Below are positions 10,958 through 21,978 of a stretch of DNA of 64,000 nucleotides, piece by piece. The stretch lies in contig NW_026570253.1 in assembly GCF_019649055.1 (NCBI RefSeq), forward strand, positions 806,001-870,000. The letters run 5' to 3'. The stretch comes from Paramacrobiotus metropolitanus (taxonomy: Eukaryota; Tardigrada; Eutardigrada; Parachela; Macrobiotidae). The stretch's first letter is position 1. Every line of letters begins with the position of its first letter. The position numbers and the translations under genes are program-made. The notes below the pieces were generated by a model, which was not told the origin of the DNA, did not search any database, and saw nothing but the letters and a program-made list of their open reading frames with translations.

Positions 10958-13900
10958 ATGCCAACCATGCCAAACGAGGACTGCATGGACATGGAAGTGT
11001 GCCAGGAGCCAGCCAAACCTGATCCAGTTGTGCGGAATGAATGCGAAGAGGAATGTCTTGCAGTATCTTCTGTTGGGAATAAACAGCAAACCGAGATGGT
11101 GGCCACAAAAGACCCTATTTGCGAATGTGCCGTGCTGCAGGATAAAGTTGTTGTCGACGAGTACAAAAGGCTTGATAATTGTCAACAGGTAAGTAAAAAC
11201 AAGCGATTAATTTTTGTACCTTGAATTCACTTTAGTAGCTTGTCGATACCTGCATCTCATTCCAGATAAGATAATGCGGAGACTTTTCGAAACCCGTGTG
11301 AAAAATTTATAATGCAAAATATTGTATTTGTCGTTGTTGATTGATTTTGGCATATTGTCAGTAAGTGCGGAATTTAGTATTTAACTTCTACAAAATATAT
11401 TAAGAGTCACTCGGATCCATTTTTTCACTGGTAGTCTGGTACATTGCTTCTGAAGAGAATCTAACCATTATATTTATGTTTAATAGCTCACTGATATAAA
11501 ACATTCGTACATAAATTTTTTTGGTGATGAGCATGTTAGTGATGAGCATGTTACAAGCGCTCCTACAAATTCTTGCATCCAGATTGCACACTTTGGTCGT
11601 TAGTGGAAATCGGTGAATTTTTTTTTAGTTTTTGAAAAATTCTTTTGTTACACAGCATTTTATCAGCGAACTGAATGGGATTCTGAATTCCTCTCAAACT
11701 TTGTTCAGCGGAAACTCCTACGAACAAGTGCGACAATCAAAGGAAGCATCCCGAAAGATTGGCGATGGGTCACTGAAACTCGATGCTTTGCTGAAGTATG
11801 GTGGCTTTCTTTATGTTAATGCTTTCCGGGGTACACCTTGTTTTTCTCGCACACCTGACAGATTGACCAAAGGTCTCCACCCGACGTGTTCCCAGGCTCC
11901 AGTTCAACGTGCAGACGATTGTGCTTCGCCGGAACTCTCGGGTTTACCGCTTTGCCATGACATTGCCGACGGTATCGCTGAACATTTGGAGGTGCGGGTG
12001 CATTTCTCGTGCCTTTCTTATTTCTCCATCCCTGTTACGAAAGCTCGTTTAGCGGTGCATTGTTTGCAGTCTTTGTATTCTCGTCGAACCGCTGGGCCGA
12101 TTCAGGAAACGAACAATTCTTTAATTTCCAAAGATCTACCAGCACCTGTGATTGTAAGAATTGTTTTGAGGGAGATTGTCTGCGTTTTAACTAATACGTC
12201 TTGCCAGGCGGAGAACATGGATACTGTGGATGCTGGAGAGAAAGTGGAGGAAGTTGCGAATGTGCCAATTCTTCCAGAAGTAATGCTCAGTTAGCTGTTT
12301 TCATTTTTTTTTATTTCTAACGGGTTATCTTCCATGCGATAAATTGATAAAATACGACATGTTTGCAATTGATATCGGTTTGTTTGAATTGGGTCGATAT
12401 CTTGCAACCCTGGCACACCCTGTATTTTGATTATTCTCGTTTAGGAGCCTGTGCCGTCTCCAAAAAGCCAAGCCAGTGAGCAGACGGAAAGTACGGAAAA
12501 CGGCAAAGAAAACGATGCGAAAAAGCGCAAACATCGCGATTCGATTACCAATTGCAACGTATGGCTTGGTTTTTATTCTGTTCTGCTTGCGATTGATTAC
12601 CTTTGTTTTATATGTAGATGGAATCTCTTTTACCTGCTGATCTTACTGCGAATAAATCGCTTGTTCCACTGGAAACTCCGGTAACCACGCTAAACAGTCA
12701 TGTATAATATTTGTTTATTATTACTGACACCGGTCGACATTTTTAGAAACGACGCAAACCCAACCGCCTCTATAACGACGACAACCCATATCCACTAAAA
12801 CAGCTAGCAAGAGAGTCTTTTATAATTGTCGCTGAGCCGAAAGATGTGTGCATCTTTTGTCTGGATGACGTCTACCATCCGGACGATGATAAACGTTTGT
12901 TAAAATGCCATGGTCCTTGCCGGCGCACTTTCCACTACCAGTGTTTCGATGTGGAGGACGAAGTCAATCCAGCAGAATATCGGTGTCGCGAGTGCGAGAG
13001 TGGTCAGTTCCGTACATGTTTTCTTTTCATGTACATTGGTTCCTGTTCAAAAGTTTCCTTGAAATTGCCTTGTAAGAAGATTGCAGCAGATATAATATTG
13101 ACAACTGTGGCCTGATTCTTTAGGGCTGCGAAAATGTTTCATGTGTGGCGAAACGGACGAAAATTTAGTGAAATGTCCCATAGCGGAATGCGGGCACCAT
13201 TATCATTTTCACTGCCTAATGGGTGCTAAAGCCGATCCGACCACCAAATTGACACAGTGCCCACAACATTCTTGCTACACATGCCGTTTAGCCGGACGTA
13301 CTCCAAAGATGCCAAAAATGGATAGACTATTGGTGAAGTGCAACAAATGTCCGTACGCCTGTCATTTTAATTTCATGTGCTGTCCAGCGGAAGTTCTCGT
13401 CTGTCCCGACAATCCAGCATATTTGACGTGCTGGAAACATACTGATAACCTGAAACAGGTCAAAAGCAAGCGCGGACCAAAGAGTAAGAAGAGAAGCTCT
13501 GCTTTCAGCCCGAGCAGCACCATGGCAAAGAACTGCCTGTACTGCCATGATGGTAGGCCTTCATTCAGCGAGTGAAAAGTGGTTGCACTGAAATGCAGAA
13601 AATGTTAAGTATTTAATTTAGTGCGTGTTGCAGGCGGTACATTAATGGTATGTGACCAGTGTCCATTTGTGGCTCATCAGAGCTGTCTCCAGCTGGATAC
13701 GGTTCCGGATGGTCCGTGGAGTTGTCCGGAATGTACGAAGGGGCGTCGACCGATGCTGCTGGATATTGTCTGGCATAAGTGTGGCATGCACAGGTATTGT
13801 ACTCAAACATGATATCTACAATATATCTATATACGATAGTTAATAACTTAATACGTAGTATTATGATTATTGTGCTGCTTATTTATTGGCGCTTTATTTT

Positions 13901-16900
13901 ATTGTACTTCAGAGCAGTGTTGTGAAACAAACTTGTTCAATTACAAATTTTAGTTCTTTACATGTACACATGTACCTGTAAAGAATTGAAATTGTGTGTA
14001 TAATCCCACTCCCCTAAACAATGATAATGCTAAACAACGTGTTCTCCCACTAAACAATAATAATGAAGTGCGGTTTTCTGATATTTGTTTCGGTTTTTTG
14101 TTAATCTTTTAAGGGATTTGGCCCGGTACATTACTACATAGCACTGTGTTCATGTACAACCCCTGGAACTTTCGCTGTTGCGCACTCCCAAACACTTTTT
14201 TGCATTGCTTTATGGTATTTTGTAGCCAAAAAAATTGTGTACGTAGGTGTGAAATCCGTTTTCGCGCGCAACATCCGGTTGCGGAGTTATGAGGGCAACA
14301 AAATTCCAAAAAGTTTAAATGCACTCAGGTGTACCAAAAGTCTGATTATGGACCGATCTTCTTTAAATTTTGCTCGTAAATGCGCATAATCATGAAGATC
14401 GTTCTTACACCGATCCACTGTTCTAGCGTGTTTTTCAAATTTTAAAATGAATTTCGAAAATTTTAAAATTCATTTTAAAATTCGAAAAAAATCGTGGAAG
14501 TCTGAATCCGTGTAAGAACGATGTTCATGGTTATGGGCATTTATGTGCAAAATTTGAAAGGGATCGGCCCATAATGAGACTTTTGGTACACCTGAATGCA
14601 TTTAAACTTTTTGGAATTTTGTTACCCTCATAACTCTGCAACCGGATGTTGCGCGCGCAAACGGTTTTCACACCTACGTATACAAATCTTTTGGCTACAA
14701 AATACCATAAAGCAATGCAAAAAAAAGTGTTTGGGAGTGCGCGCGACAGCGAAAGTTCCCGTGGATGTGCACGAATTTGGTGCTATGTACCGGGCCAAAT
14801 CCCTTAAACGTCAACAGATTCTTTGCATTTTTTGTTCTAGATAATGTTTCACTGCAGAACATCAATCGCGTGTTTGTTTTTAGGATATGGCCGTGTCAGA
14901 TAGTACCGGAATCATTGTGCCCACCGGTAATCCAAAAAAGCCATCCAGGAGGCAGTGCATTTACATTAAGATTTATGGGGACTAAAGAGTTCACGTATGC
15001 GTCGACGGCCAGCGTCCTTCCGTACGAAATCTACGATCCGGGCTGGAAAAAATCCAATTCAAAGGATAAACGTTTTCCGGAAGGTAATTTACTTTTTATT
15101 TTTGCGTAGTGTTAATTTCATTTATCTAGCAGCAAACATCAATGGAAAAGATGCGGCAGACGGGCTGAGCAAACGTATTGCGATGTTTTTCAGTTGAATT
15201 GGCGTTTGAGTTTATGAAGATTGGTGTAATACATTATGTGATTTTCTACGGTTTTGGTTAGTGCAGTACTAGATCGCTTAAAATAGTTGTTTTTCTATAT
15301 TTAGTTTTTCGGTTGTCGACTACTGGTAGGTTTCTTGAGTATTGTTGCGTAAACAGGTCTGAGAGAAGCGAAGCAGAAAGGCGAGGAACTGCTGCGAATC
15401 AAAGAGGATTTTATAGCCACCAATTTTCAAGGAGTGCCTCCAGTTTACAAAGCAATTAAGGTGCGTGTTGAAGACTTGTATCTTTCCTACACAGAAAATG
15501 AAGCTTAAGTTTCCAGGGGAATTTTGCCGTTTTACCTGCAAAGTATGGACGTCAATACGGCAAGAAGAACGCAAAACGAGGACGAGCTGATAGTTTCGAG
15601 GACGATAATGTGTGCAATTGCACCTCAGACGATCAGGATCCCTGTGGGCCGTCATCCGATTGTCTTAATCGTGGTATTCATTTTGAATGTGATCCAAAAA
15701 CCTGCCCAGCTGGTGCTAGGTGCGGAAACCAGCGGCTTCTTAAGCGGCAGTATCCGAAACTGAAAAAGTTTTACACTGCTGATCGGGGATGGGCTCTGCG
15801 GGCGGAAGAGGACATTCGTGAGGTACGTCGTTATCACGTGATTGTATTACTTTTGCAAGGTACTATGACGTTTGTAAATTTGTTGTAGAAAATGATTTAT
15901 ATACTGTAATTAAATTTTTAATTATTAAATCCGTACTGCAGCGACAGCAGCCAGCTGAACTCTCTTGAGCTCTGAAACATTAGCCGTAACCTATATGAGG
16001 CTGTTATGTGGATGTCAGATTTCGGTTGCGGTTAAATGCAGTGTACTGCATTTGTGTGTGTAACCGTAAATTAAGTAATAGCAGCGAGTACTTAATTATT
16101 TTTGAGTGGAAATGATTTACGCAGCATATGGCTGGCGGTGTTAGTGCTTGGACATAGCGCCTAGCGGTACAAGAAAATGCACGTTGGCGTGCATTGGAAG
16201 ACCGAAGCGTAGCAGCTTTTCGCTTGTGCGTGTGATAACTAATTTTTAACGTCCTACCAGTAGCACCCTTAACATTAAGATTACCATTAATTTTAACATG
16301 GCAACATAACCAGCCAGCAATATTTTGTAATGACCGTAACGGACAGTGGCGGCGGACACAGACATTTTTGCATTGGCGCTGAATTAGAGGACCTTCGCTA
16401 CGCTCCGGTCGATTATACTTACAATACGGTATTGACACATCAGCCTTTCTGTAAAAGATACCTGTAGATATTGTAGTTTGTAATACTGCTTACAGTACTT
16501 ATTATTAATTTTTACAAATTTTACGTGGCACATTGTAATTATATTCCGAGTTCATGAAAATGATCGTAAAAATGGCGTACAGTGATTAAGCCCCATTGAA
16601 TAGTGCCGGTTAAGGCTGATGGCATAACTGTGCTGTGGCAGAGCATACACTGGCTGCAGTAGACTCGGTCTTCCGACGTCACCGTCCATTGGCCCGCCGC
16701 CGGCATGGTTGCGCTTTGGCGCCTGCACTCTCTGCACATTACCTGGGGACTTTCTCCCGAGATAGTTGGAAAATGAAATTTCCCGTTTTAACTCGGATAG
16801 CCATCTGACCAAACGCCTGGTGTTACAGTGTTTAACTGTGTGGATGGCTTATATAGCACTTTATTTGCGAAATATGATAAATAACTTCTTCAGTGTTTTA

Positions 16901-17649
16901 GCAGTCATGATTTTCGAAGAATTCAAGGCGTTAACATATCGTTCGATATTTTATTGCAATCGAATAATTATTACCGGCATTATCAAGTGCCTAGAACGTC
17001 AAAAAGCAAAAAGGTTGTCCTATGAGCGAAGTTATCAGTGTGCAGGAATTACTGATTGTTTATACTGAACACTGCTTGGCGTTTGCTAGTAAAATCCACT
17101 TGAGTAGTATAGGGGTGCAGTACTTACTCGTAATTTTTGTTGGTACGGGATATATTAAACCGGAATTTGAGAAAGCACAAATTTACGGAAGAAGTACTGC
17201 GTGTGATAGTTAAAGATTTTTTTTTGTTTCTTCAGCGCGAAGTGGTGATCGAATATGTCGGTGAAATCATCACAGTGGAGGAACGCAACCGGCGTATGTG
17301 TGAAAAGTTGCAGTCGGGCGATATTAACTTCTACTTCCTGGATTTGACCAAAGGCCGTGTAATCGACGCTGGCCCTAGCGGAAACCTGGCACGTTTTGCT
17401 AATCACTCCTGCGATGCAAATTGCACATCGGAAAAGTGGGAAGTGGACGGGGATACGCGGATTGGTCTGATTGCACTACGGGATATTCACAAAGGCGAGG
17501 AGATCACTTTCGATTACCGATGGGAATACGAGTGTGGCGTGACGTGCCGAGAGTGTCTCTGCGGTGCGGAGAAGTGCCGCGGCAAAATTGGCGGAAAGAC
17601 GTACGTGTCCAAAGATAATTCGGCGGAGAATTCGAGTGTGGGAGAGTGA
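10958..17649 (+). CDS. NSD: NSD-family histone H3K36 methyltransferase (PHD fingers, PWWP, AWS-SET-postSET)
   Basis: The model has 14 exons: 10958..11188, 11629..11795, 11862..11991, 12070..12153, 12208..12279, 12445..12558, 12618..12680, 12747..13002, 13124..13552, 13634..13793, 14884..15083, 15357..15460, 15517..15822 and 17236..17649. It encodes ~909 aa. The N-terminal third is low-complexity, with basic patches (KKRKH, KRRKP). Then come a PHD finger (~321-371), two more Cys/His-rich PHD-like units, a fourth PHD (CLYCHDGGTLMVCDQCP), a PWWP-type segment (HRIWPCQIVP), the AWS Cys cluster (~703-745), the SET domain (EYVGE, FANHSC at ~826-831, FDYRW) and post-SET CRECLCGAEKC. This order is that of NSD1/2/3 and Drosophila Mes-4, which methylate H3K36 on chromatin. 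Only one PWWP is seen, and no HMG box. The splice between exons 2 and 3 is uncertain because the frame is also open through that intron. Intron 10 holds a 701-bp foldback. Confidence 0.93.
14108..14808. mobile_element. 701-bp foldback element with ~350-bp arms in NSD intron
   Basis: The left half (from 14108) is repeated inverted in the right half (to 14808), pairing almost to the centre near 14460. The outer ends read TTTAAGGGATTTGGCCCGGTAC and its complement on the other side. TTAA stands at both tips, but because it is palindromic it could be either a target duplication or part of the repeat. Both arms yield the same mirrored ORF (starting MHLNFLEFC), an effect of the repeat and not a gene. 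It lies in the intron between the PHD and PWWP exons and would form a huge hairpin in the pre-mRNA. Confidence 0.88.
15823..17235. other. 1.4-kb NSD intron without recognised content
   Basis: This intron separates the AWS exon from the final SET exon. Short ORFs occur on both strands (for example 16004..16438 minus), with no similarity I recognise. No inverted-repeat element was noticed. Confidence 0.5.
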
Positions 17650-18411
17650 TTCGCGTCCGTGGATACGTATTTCACTTTTACCACGTTGCATTTTTGAATT
17701 TTTTTATTTGTTCAAGAGTATTTTGTGTGGCGTTAATTTTCCAGAGCTTCTCAGGGTACGTTTCGTGTATTTGTATATCGTGGTGCAATGTTTTACTGCA
17801 TAGTTGTGTAAGTGTTTTTCTCTTTTGAGTTACTTTTTAAGTTTTTTTTGCATACGCCGCACGTACAGAAGTACGATAAGTATTGTGCGAGTCGTCGCAA
17901 TACTTAAGTTTTAAGTAAATAATACGCAAGTCGTAAAGCATTGAAAAATTCAAAAGTCAACCCAAGACGCATCTACGGTTGGGCATGTACGTAGTAAAAG
18001 TTAAAGGTACTTTGTAGTACGGTATGGGTACGTAGTATTAGGGCGGCCCCATAGTCAACCGTTTTCTGAGACGGAGAAAAAGTTTCTCGACGGGACGGTA
18101 CTGACCGAGTTTCCGTGGTCACGGATTTCCCACGACACGGTCACTCCGAGTCGGAGTCTCCGACTTACCGTCCCGTCGTTGTGTCCGAAAGTTGTTGTCC
18201 GTACTTCGGCTATACGAGTATTCTTTTGACTGGAAGTAGTTAGGCAACCGCCCGTTGCAACGGTTGGAAGTCACCGCCCAGAGCGGTTGAAGGCTGCATT
18301 ATGGCAAGCCGGCATTAGGCTTATGGCAAGCCGAGTATTATAGTAAGTAATGGGTCGTCTTTATTGGGTTATTCGAGTGAACATTGAATAGAAACAAAAT
18401 TACGCGTCACA
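17650..18411. other. 3' flank of NSD gene and left edge of a transposon-rich block
   Basis: The first ~390 bp should be NSD 3' UTR and downstream sequence. At 18042..18055 is GGCGGCCCCATAGT, which recurs inverted at 20521..20534. A direct repeat TTATGGCAAGCCG occurs twice near 18299 and 18321. No gene is seen. Confidence 0.5.
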
Positions 18412-19188
18412 TCATTTCAGTACATAATACACTTCATCCAATCTCTTACCAATACAGAACGTTTCCTGAACACAAGCAGCATTACCCCGCATCAAAGCTA
18501 TACTGATTCTCTGCTTCAGGAATAGAGTGGACCGTTTCTCCTGTGTCCTCTCATAAAGCATCTTACCGAGCGTAGACATCTTACATTTAGATTCTTTACT
18601 CCACACGCCCATTGTTTCAAAAACCAAAGCAGAGAAAATAAAGTTAGCCCGTAGATATGCGTGCTTATTGTTTTTCTTTGCCTCTGCCATCGTGGCGGCC
18701 GCGCCGGCTTCCTGGGACGTCTTGGCAATGTAAGAAGTAGCCATGGTATCCGGGCACGTTACATCCCAAACCCAAGATCTGCCCTGGCTAAAGGGGACTG
18801 AGGTCATACCGTCCGGTCGTTTCAGGGTATCGCGGTACAGTCCTGGCGGCTCCAGAACCGAAGGGATGCTGGCCGAGCCACACGCGCGATGGATAACATC
18901 TCTGATTTCGTTGTGACGGGAAATCTTCGCTTTAAGGCGCTTGCATCCCAAACCGTGATATCCCCACACATCAACAATGCTGCCGCATTTGCACCGGTGT
19001 TCGACACATACTGGAGCGCCGATGCGCTGCGCAATCGATATTCTCACTTCGGTATTTGACAACAAGGTACCAAGGCTTGCCACTGGAACCGCGTTGAGCC
19101 ACAGTCCAGATTCGGGCTGGGACACGGCTAGCAGCCGGGCTTTCTGATTAACGGAGTTGGTTTGACGTAATACTGCTTCTTTCTGCAT
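18412..19188 (-). CDS. Orphan retroelement C-terminal domain (CCHC zinc knuckle plus RPD...D endonuclease-like motif)
   Basis: This intact 258-aa ORF resembles the C-terminal region of retrotransposon reverse-transcriptase proteins that are abundant in invertebrate genomes. A zinc knuckle (C66, C68, H78, C82) is followed by KRPDG at 123-127, WDVTCPDT at 141-148 and QRISIALMRGNA near the end. CCHC followed by RPD and a spaced Asp is the pattern of restriction-like endonucleases of R2-type non-LTR elements; assignment to that fold is inference. No reverse transcriptase lies upstream, so this is either a 5'-truncated insertion or a retained fragment. The reading frame has no breaks. It lies between inverted-repeat elements. 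Confidence 0.7.
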   Translation of the reverse strand: MQKEAVLRQTNSVNQKARLLAVSQPESGLWLNAVPVASLGTLLSNTEVRISIAQRIGAPVCVEHRCKCGSIVDVWGYHGLGCKRLKAKISRHNEIRDVIHRACGSASIPSVLEPPGLYRDTLKRPDGMTSVPFSQGRSWVWDVTCPDTMATSYIAKTSQEAGAAATMAEAKKNNKHAYLRANFIFSALVFETMGVWSKESKCKMSTLGKMLYERTQEKRSTLFLKQRISIALMRGNAACVQETFCIGKRLDEVYYVLK

Positions 19189-19665
19189 GAGAACAACCGG
19201 TGTGTCCCAAGCACGCTGAGTAAGTAATTAATTTTGGTAATAAGTATTAAGTACAGTACATGTCGACTACGAGTAGCGGAGTAGGATCATGAGTAAAGTC
19301 TTTAAAGACTTATTGCAAATTTGCAATAGGTCAAACAACATTTCAACAAGTAATTATGCACTTTATACTGCATAGTTTGTCAAATCTGAGAAACTAAATT
19401 TTTCATAAACTTTCAATTTGGCAATCTACCCACTCACGGTAATTTTCAGCACAAAATACCTCATTAGTAGCTTTCCATATTTATTGTTATCCCCAAAAGC
19501 CTTGCACTGTTTCACACAGCTGCTCTGAATTCCGAGTTATTCGGTATTATTTTTTTTATACTGCTAAATGTTTTACGAGGCATTTTGCTACAATTTAATA
19601 AGCCGATGTAAACTTACGTAAACTTTCCAAACGGCTCACAGATGGAAAATCATGTACTGTATAAT

Positions 19666-19907
19666 TTGCACCGAGCGCGAAGCGCGAGGTGCTGCAATTA
19701 ACTGATCGTCAAGACTACACGCTCCATAGCAGAGTACATACTTCCACAGCAGAGTTGTCTGACGCCAAAAAGCGCGTCACCGTCACCTCTTTCCTATGGG
19801 ATATGTGGAATTCCACAATACTGATTCCATTTCCAGTGGTACGTATCACTTCAAGTGGTACTGGAAATGCGTAACAGATCTGTGGCTATTGCTCGCGCTC
19901 GGTGCAA
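19666..19907. mobile_element. 242-bp MITE with TTGCACCGAGCGCGA inverted ends and TAAT flanks
   Basis: The left end TTGCACCGAGCGCGA and the right end CGCGCTCGGTGCAA are inverted copies. TAAT flanks both sides (19662..19665 and 19908..19911), consistent with a short target duplication. No transposase is encoded. The superfamily cannot be assigned from this alone. Confidence 0.75.
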
Positions 19908-20324
19908 TAATGTGGTTATCAACTACCGCTAGTATGTACTAACTTACAAAATTTAATACGATATGGAAAAATGTACGTACAGATGTAATTATTAATTTTT
20001 AGTAATTAAAATGTCTGTTTAACAAAAAGGGGTTGTGTTAGATGTGCATTTATGTAATAATTAGTACATATGTATACGTACATGATACTGTATAAGTGTA
20101 TTAATAATCTGGGCGTCCAGGTGGGCACTGCGCAGTGGCCGCTTGGACAGACGTATGTATGATTGGGCGAAAAAAACGGAGACTGTATTAGGGAGGAGCC
20201 ATCCTCTCCTACACCGAAGTCGTCGAAACCACGAATTTCGACGTTTCGGTTTCAACACGACCATGTCCCCTCATAGTCATCCGTAAAAATGGGACGGAGA
20301 GTCGGGGAATGGTGTCCTCATAGT

Positions 20325-20475
20325 TACTGTACTGTTACCCTGCACTTGCCGAAATTTCGTCCAGTGTCGCAGTTAGGTGCTGTATGCCGTCTATGTGAAT
20401 CGTGATAGCGATCGTACAACGTACGCCTGGCTGCACTAGCGAAACTTTCGGCAAGTGCAGGGTAACAGTACAGTA
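20325..20475. repeat. 151-bp hairpin element with ~35-bp near-perfect arms
   Basis: The arm at 20325..20360 (TACTGTACTGTTACCC onward) is inverted at 20440..20475 with one extra base. The tips read TA-CTGTACTG and CAGTACAG-TA, so a TA target duplication of Tc1/mariner type is possible. Confidence 0.75.
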
Positions 20476-21978
20476 TTCGAAATTTGGACACCTTTTAGTC
20501 GAAACTGCCGTTTTCGGTGAACTATGAGGCCGCCTTTAGGTAAGGTTGGGCATTCCAAGAGAAACGTCCCTTTGGAATGGATTTTGGATTGGAACGCGGA
20601 TTCCAACTTTGGAATCCAAGATATTCCACGGATTCCATGGAATGCGTTCCAATCCGCGGAATTGCAAGGTACAGTGAAGTTGAACAAATCACGACAACGA
20701 CAACTCCCCACTGCCCAGTGAACAAATCTCTACCGTGAGTGAGTGACCGAGCCACCACTATTCAGTAAACAAAATCGCTAAATAAGTGAGTAACCGAGTT
20801 AAGAGTCCTTGCCTAAGAAGTTTTAAAATAACTGCTAAGGCGATTAGTGCATTTACTAACGAATTAAATGAAATTATGTGTTCAAAGCGGCCGTGGATCA
20901 CAAGAAACGCGGAGGCGACGCCGCAAGTGTTTCTTGTAACAATAACAATGTGTCTCAAAATCTGAGCAGCAAAATCGAATTTCTGTTAAACGTTTCGAAC
21001 AATTCAGAGCGCATATAAAAACATTTCCATTTCCAACAGAAGTGTGTAATTGTTTGCAAATTAATATGGATAATACGGCAAAATATGGGTTGCGAAATAA
21101 TTGTCTTGTGATACGAGTAGAAGTATGCATGATATTTTATGAACACCGTACTAACATAGCGCACATATTCGCTGAAGCTGTTCTTTAAGTTTTGGGAAGA
21201 CTGCATGACTTGTGAATAATGTCTGGGAGCGGAATGTGATTGCGTCAGCCTAATGATCGTTTAGTCATACAAGTAGTACTGTATTATTACCGTAGACTTC
21301 ACAATCGCTACCGCTACAACACAGTGGGGCTGCCGTACACTTAAAGGCGGTACAGCGGCTTGGTCCGACGTGTACGAATGAAAACTGTTATTAGTAAAAA
21401 GAAGCGCGCCACTGCCAGCCGCGCATCTTTAATTCCCGAAACAATTTTATTTAGATATAACTCGTTAATCTTTATGACGTCTTGTGTGTTCGTGGGTTAT
21501 TCCTCATTCCATAATCCATACTATTCCCGCTCGAGCCGTATTCTACCAAATGTATAAGACGACTATCAGGCTATCAGCTTTGTTAGGTGTTCCTAAGGCC
21601 TGATAAGTTGGTGAGATTATATTTTGTGATAGCTATGGGCTTAGAGATTAGGCAATCACGTTGGGAGTGGTGATTTGTGTGTTGTTGCCTGGAGATGTGA
21701 TCGCCTCTGTTTTGGCGTCAGCGATTTATGCTTCGTGTGCTTGCGGTGGTGTTGATCGCTCGGGCAGTAAGTCATGGTGTGATCAGCGCACTTTACTCCA
21801 GCTGGGGTTTCGCTGAGATAACAATCGTAGACTTGCCGTCTTAGAGACGAACTTGATATGACTGCCAGGCACCTTTTTGCAGAGCCTCCACACGCTCACT
21901 CAGCACACTCGTCTTCCTTCTTTTGCATTCCGCTCTCTCAAAGTACTTTACCCGTAGTGTACACCTCTCTGTAAAAAA

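Larger units (their letters stand above)
18042..20534. mobile_element. Composite transposon-rich block bounded by inverted GGCGGCCYCATAGT
   Basis: The 14-bp end at 18042..18055 is inverted at 20521..20534 with one mismatch. The core CCYCATAGTCAWCCG also appears near 20267, and CCTCATAGT near 20316. The interval encloses an orphan retroelement ORF and two small inverted-repeat elements, which looks like a nest of insertions. Whether the outer ends belong to one element cannot be decided here, because no target duplication is obvious. Confidence 0.4.
19189..21978. other. Repeat-rich intergenic region and 5' flank of pantothenate kinase
   Basis: No credible gene is seen. The region contains the small elements at 19666..19907 and 20325..20475. 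At about 20545..20660 the words TTGGAATCC and GGATTCCA recur in both orientations and can fold back. From 21850 a pyrimidine-rich stretch leads to the pantothenate kinase start. Confidence 0.55.

Noticed and set aside
14109-14844. Two nearly identical ~75-aa ORFs on opposite strands
   Set aside because: They are the same sequence seen in both arms of the foldback element. There is no known domain, and both lie within an intron.
20436-20758. ORFs rich in Trp, Asn and Ile
   Set aside because: They come from repeated GGAATCC/GGATTCC words in both orientations and have no similarity to known proteins.
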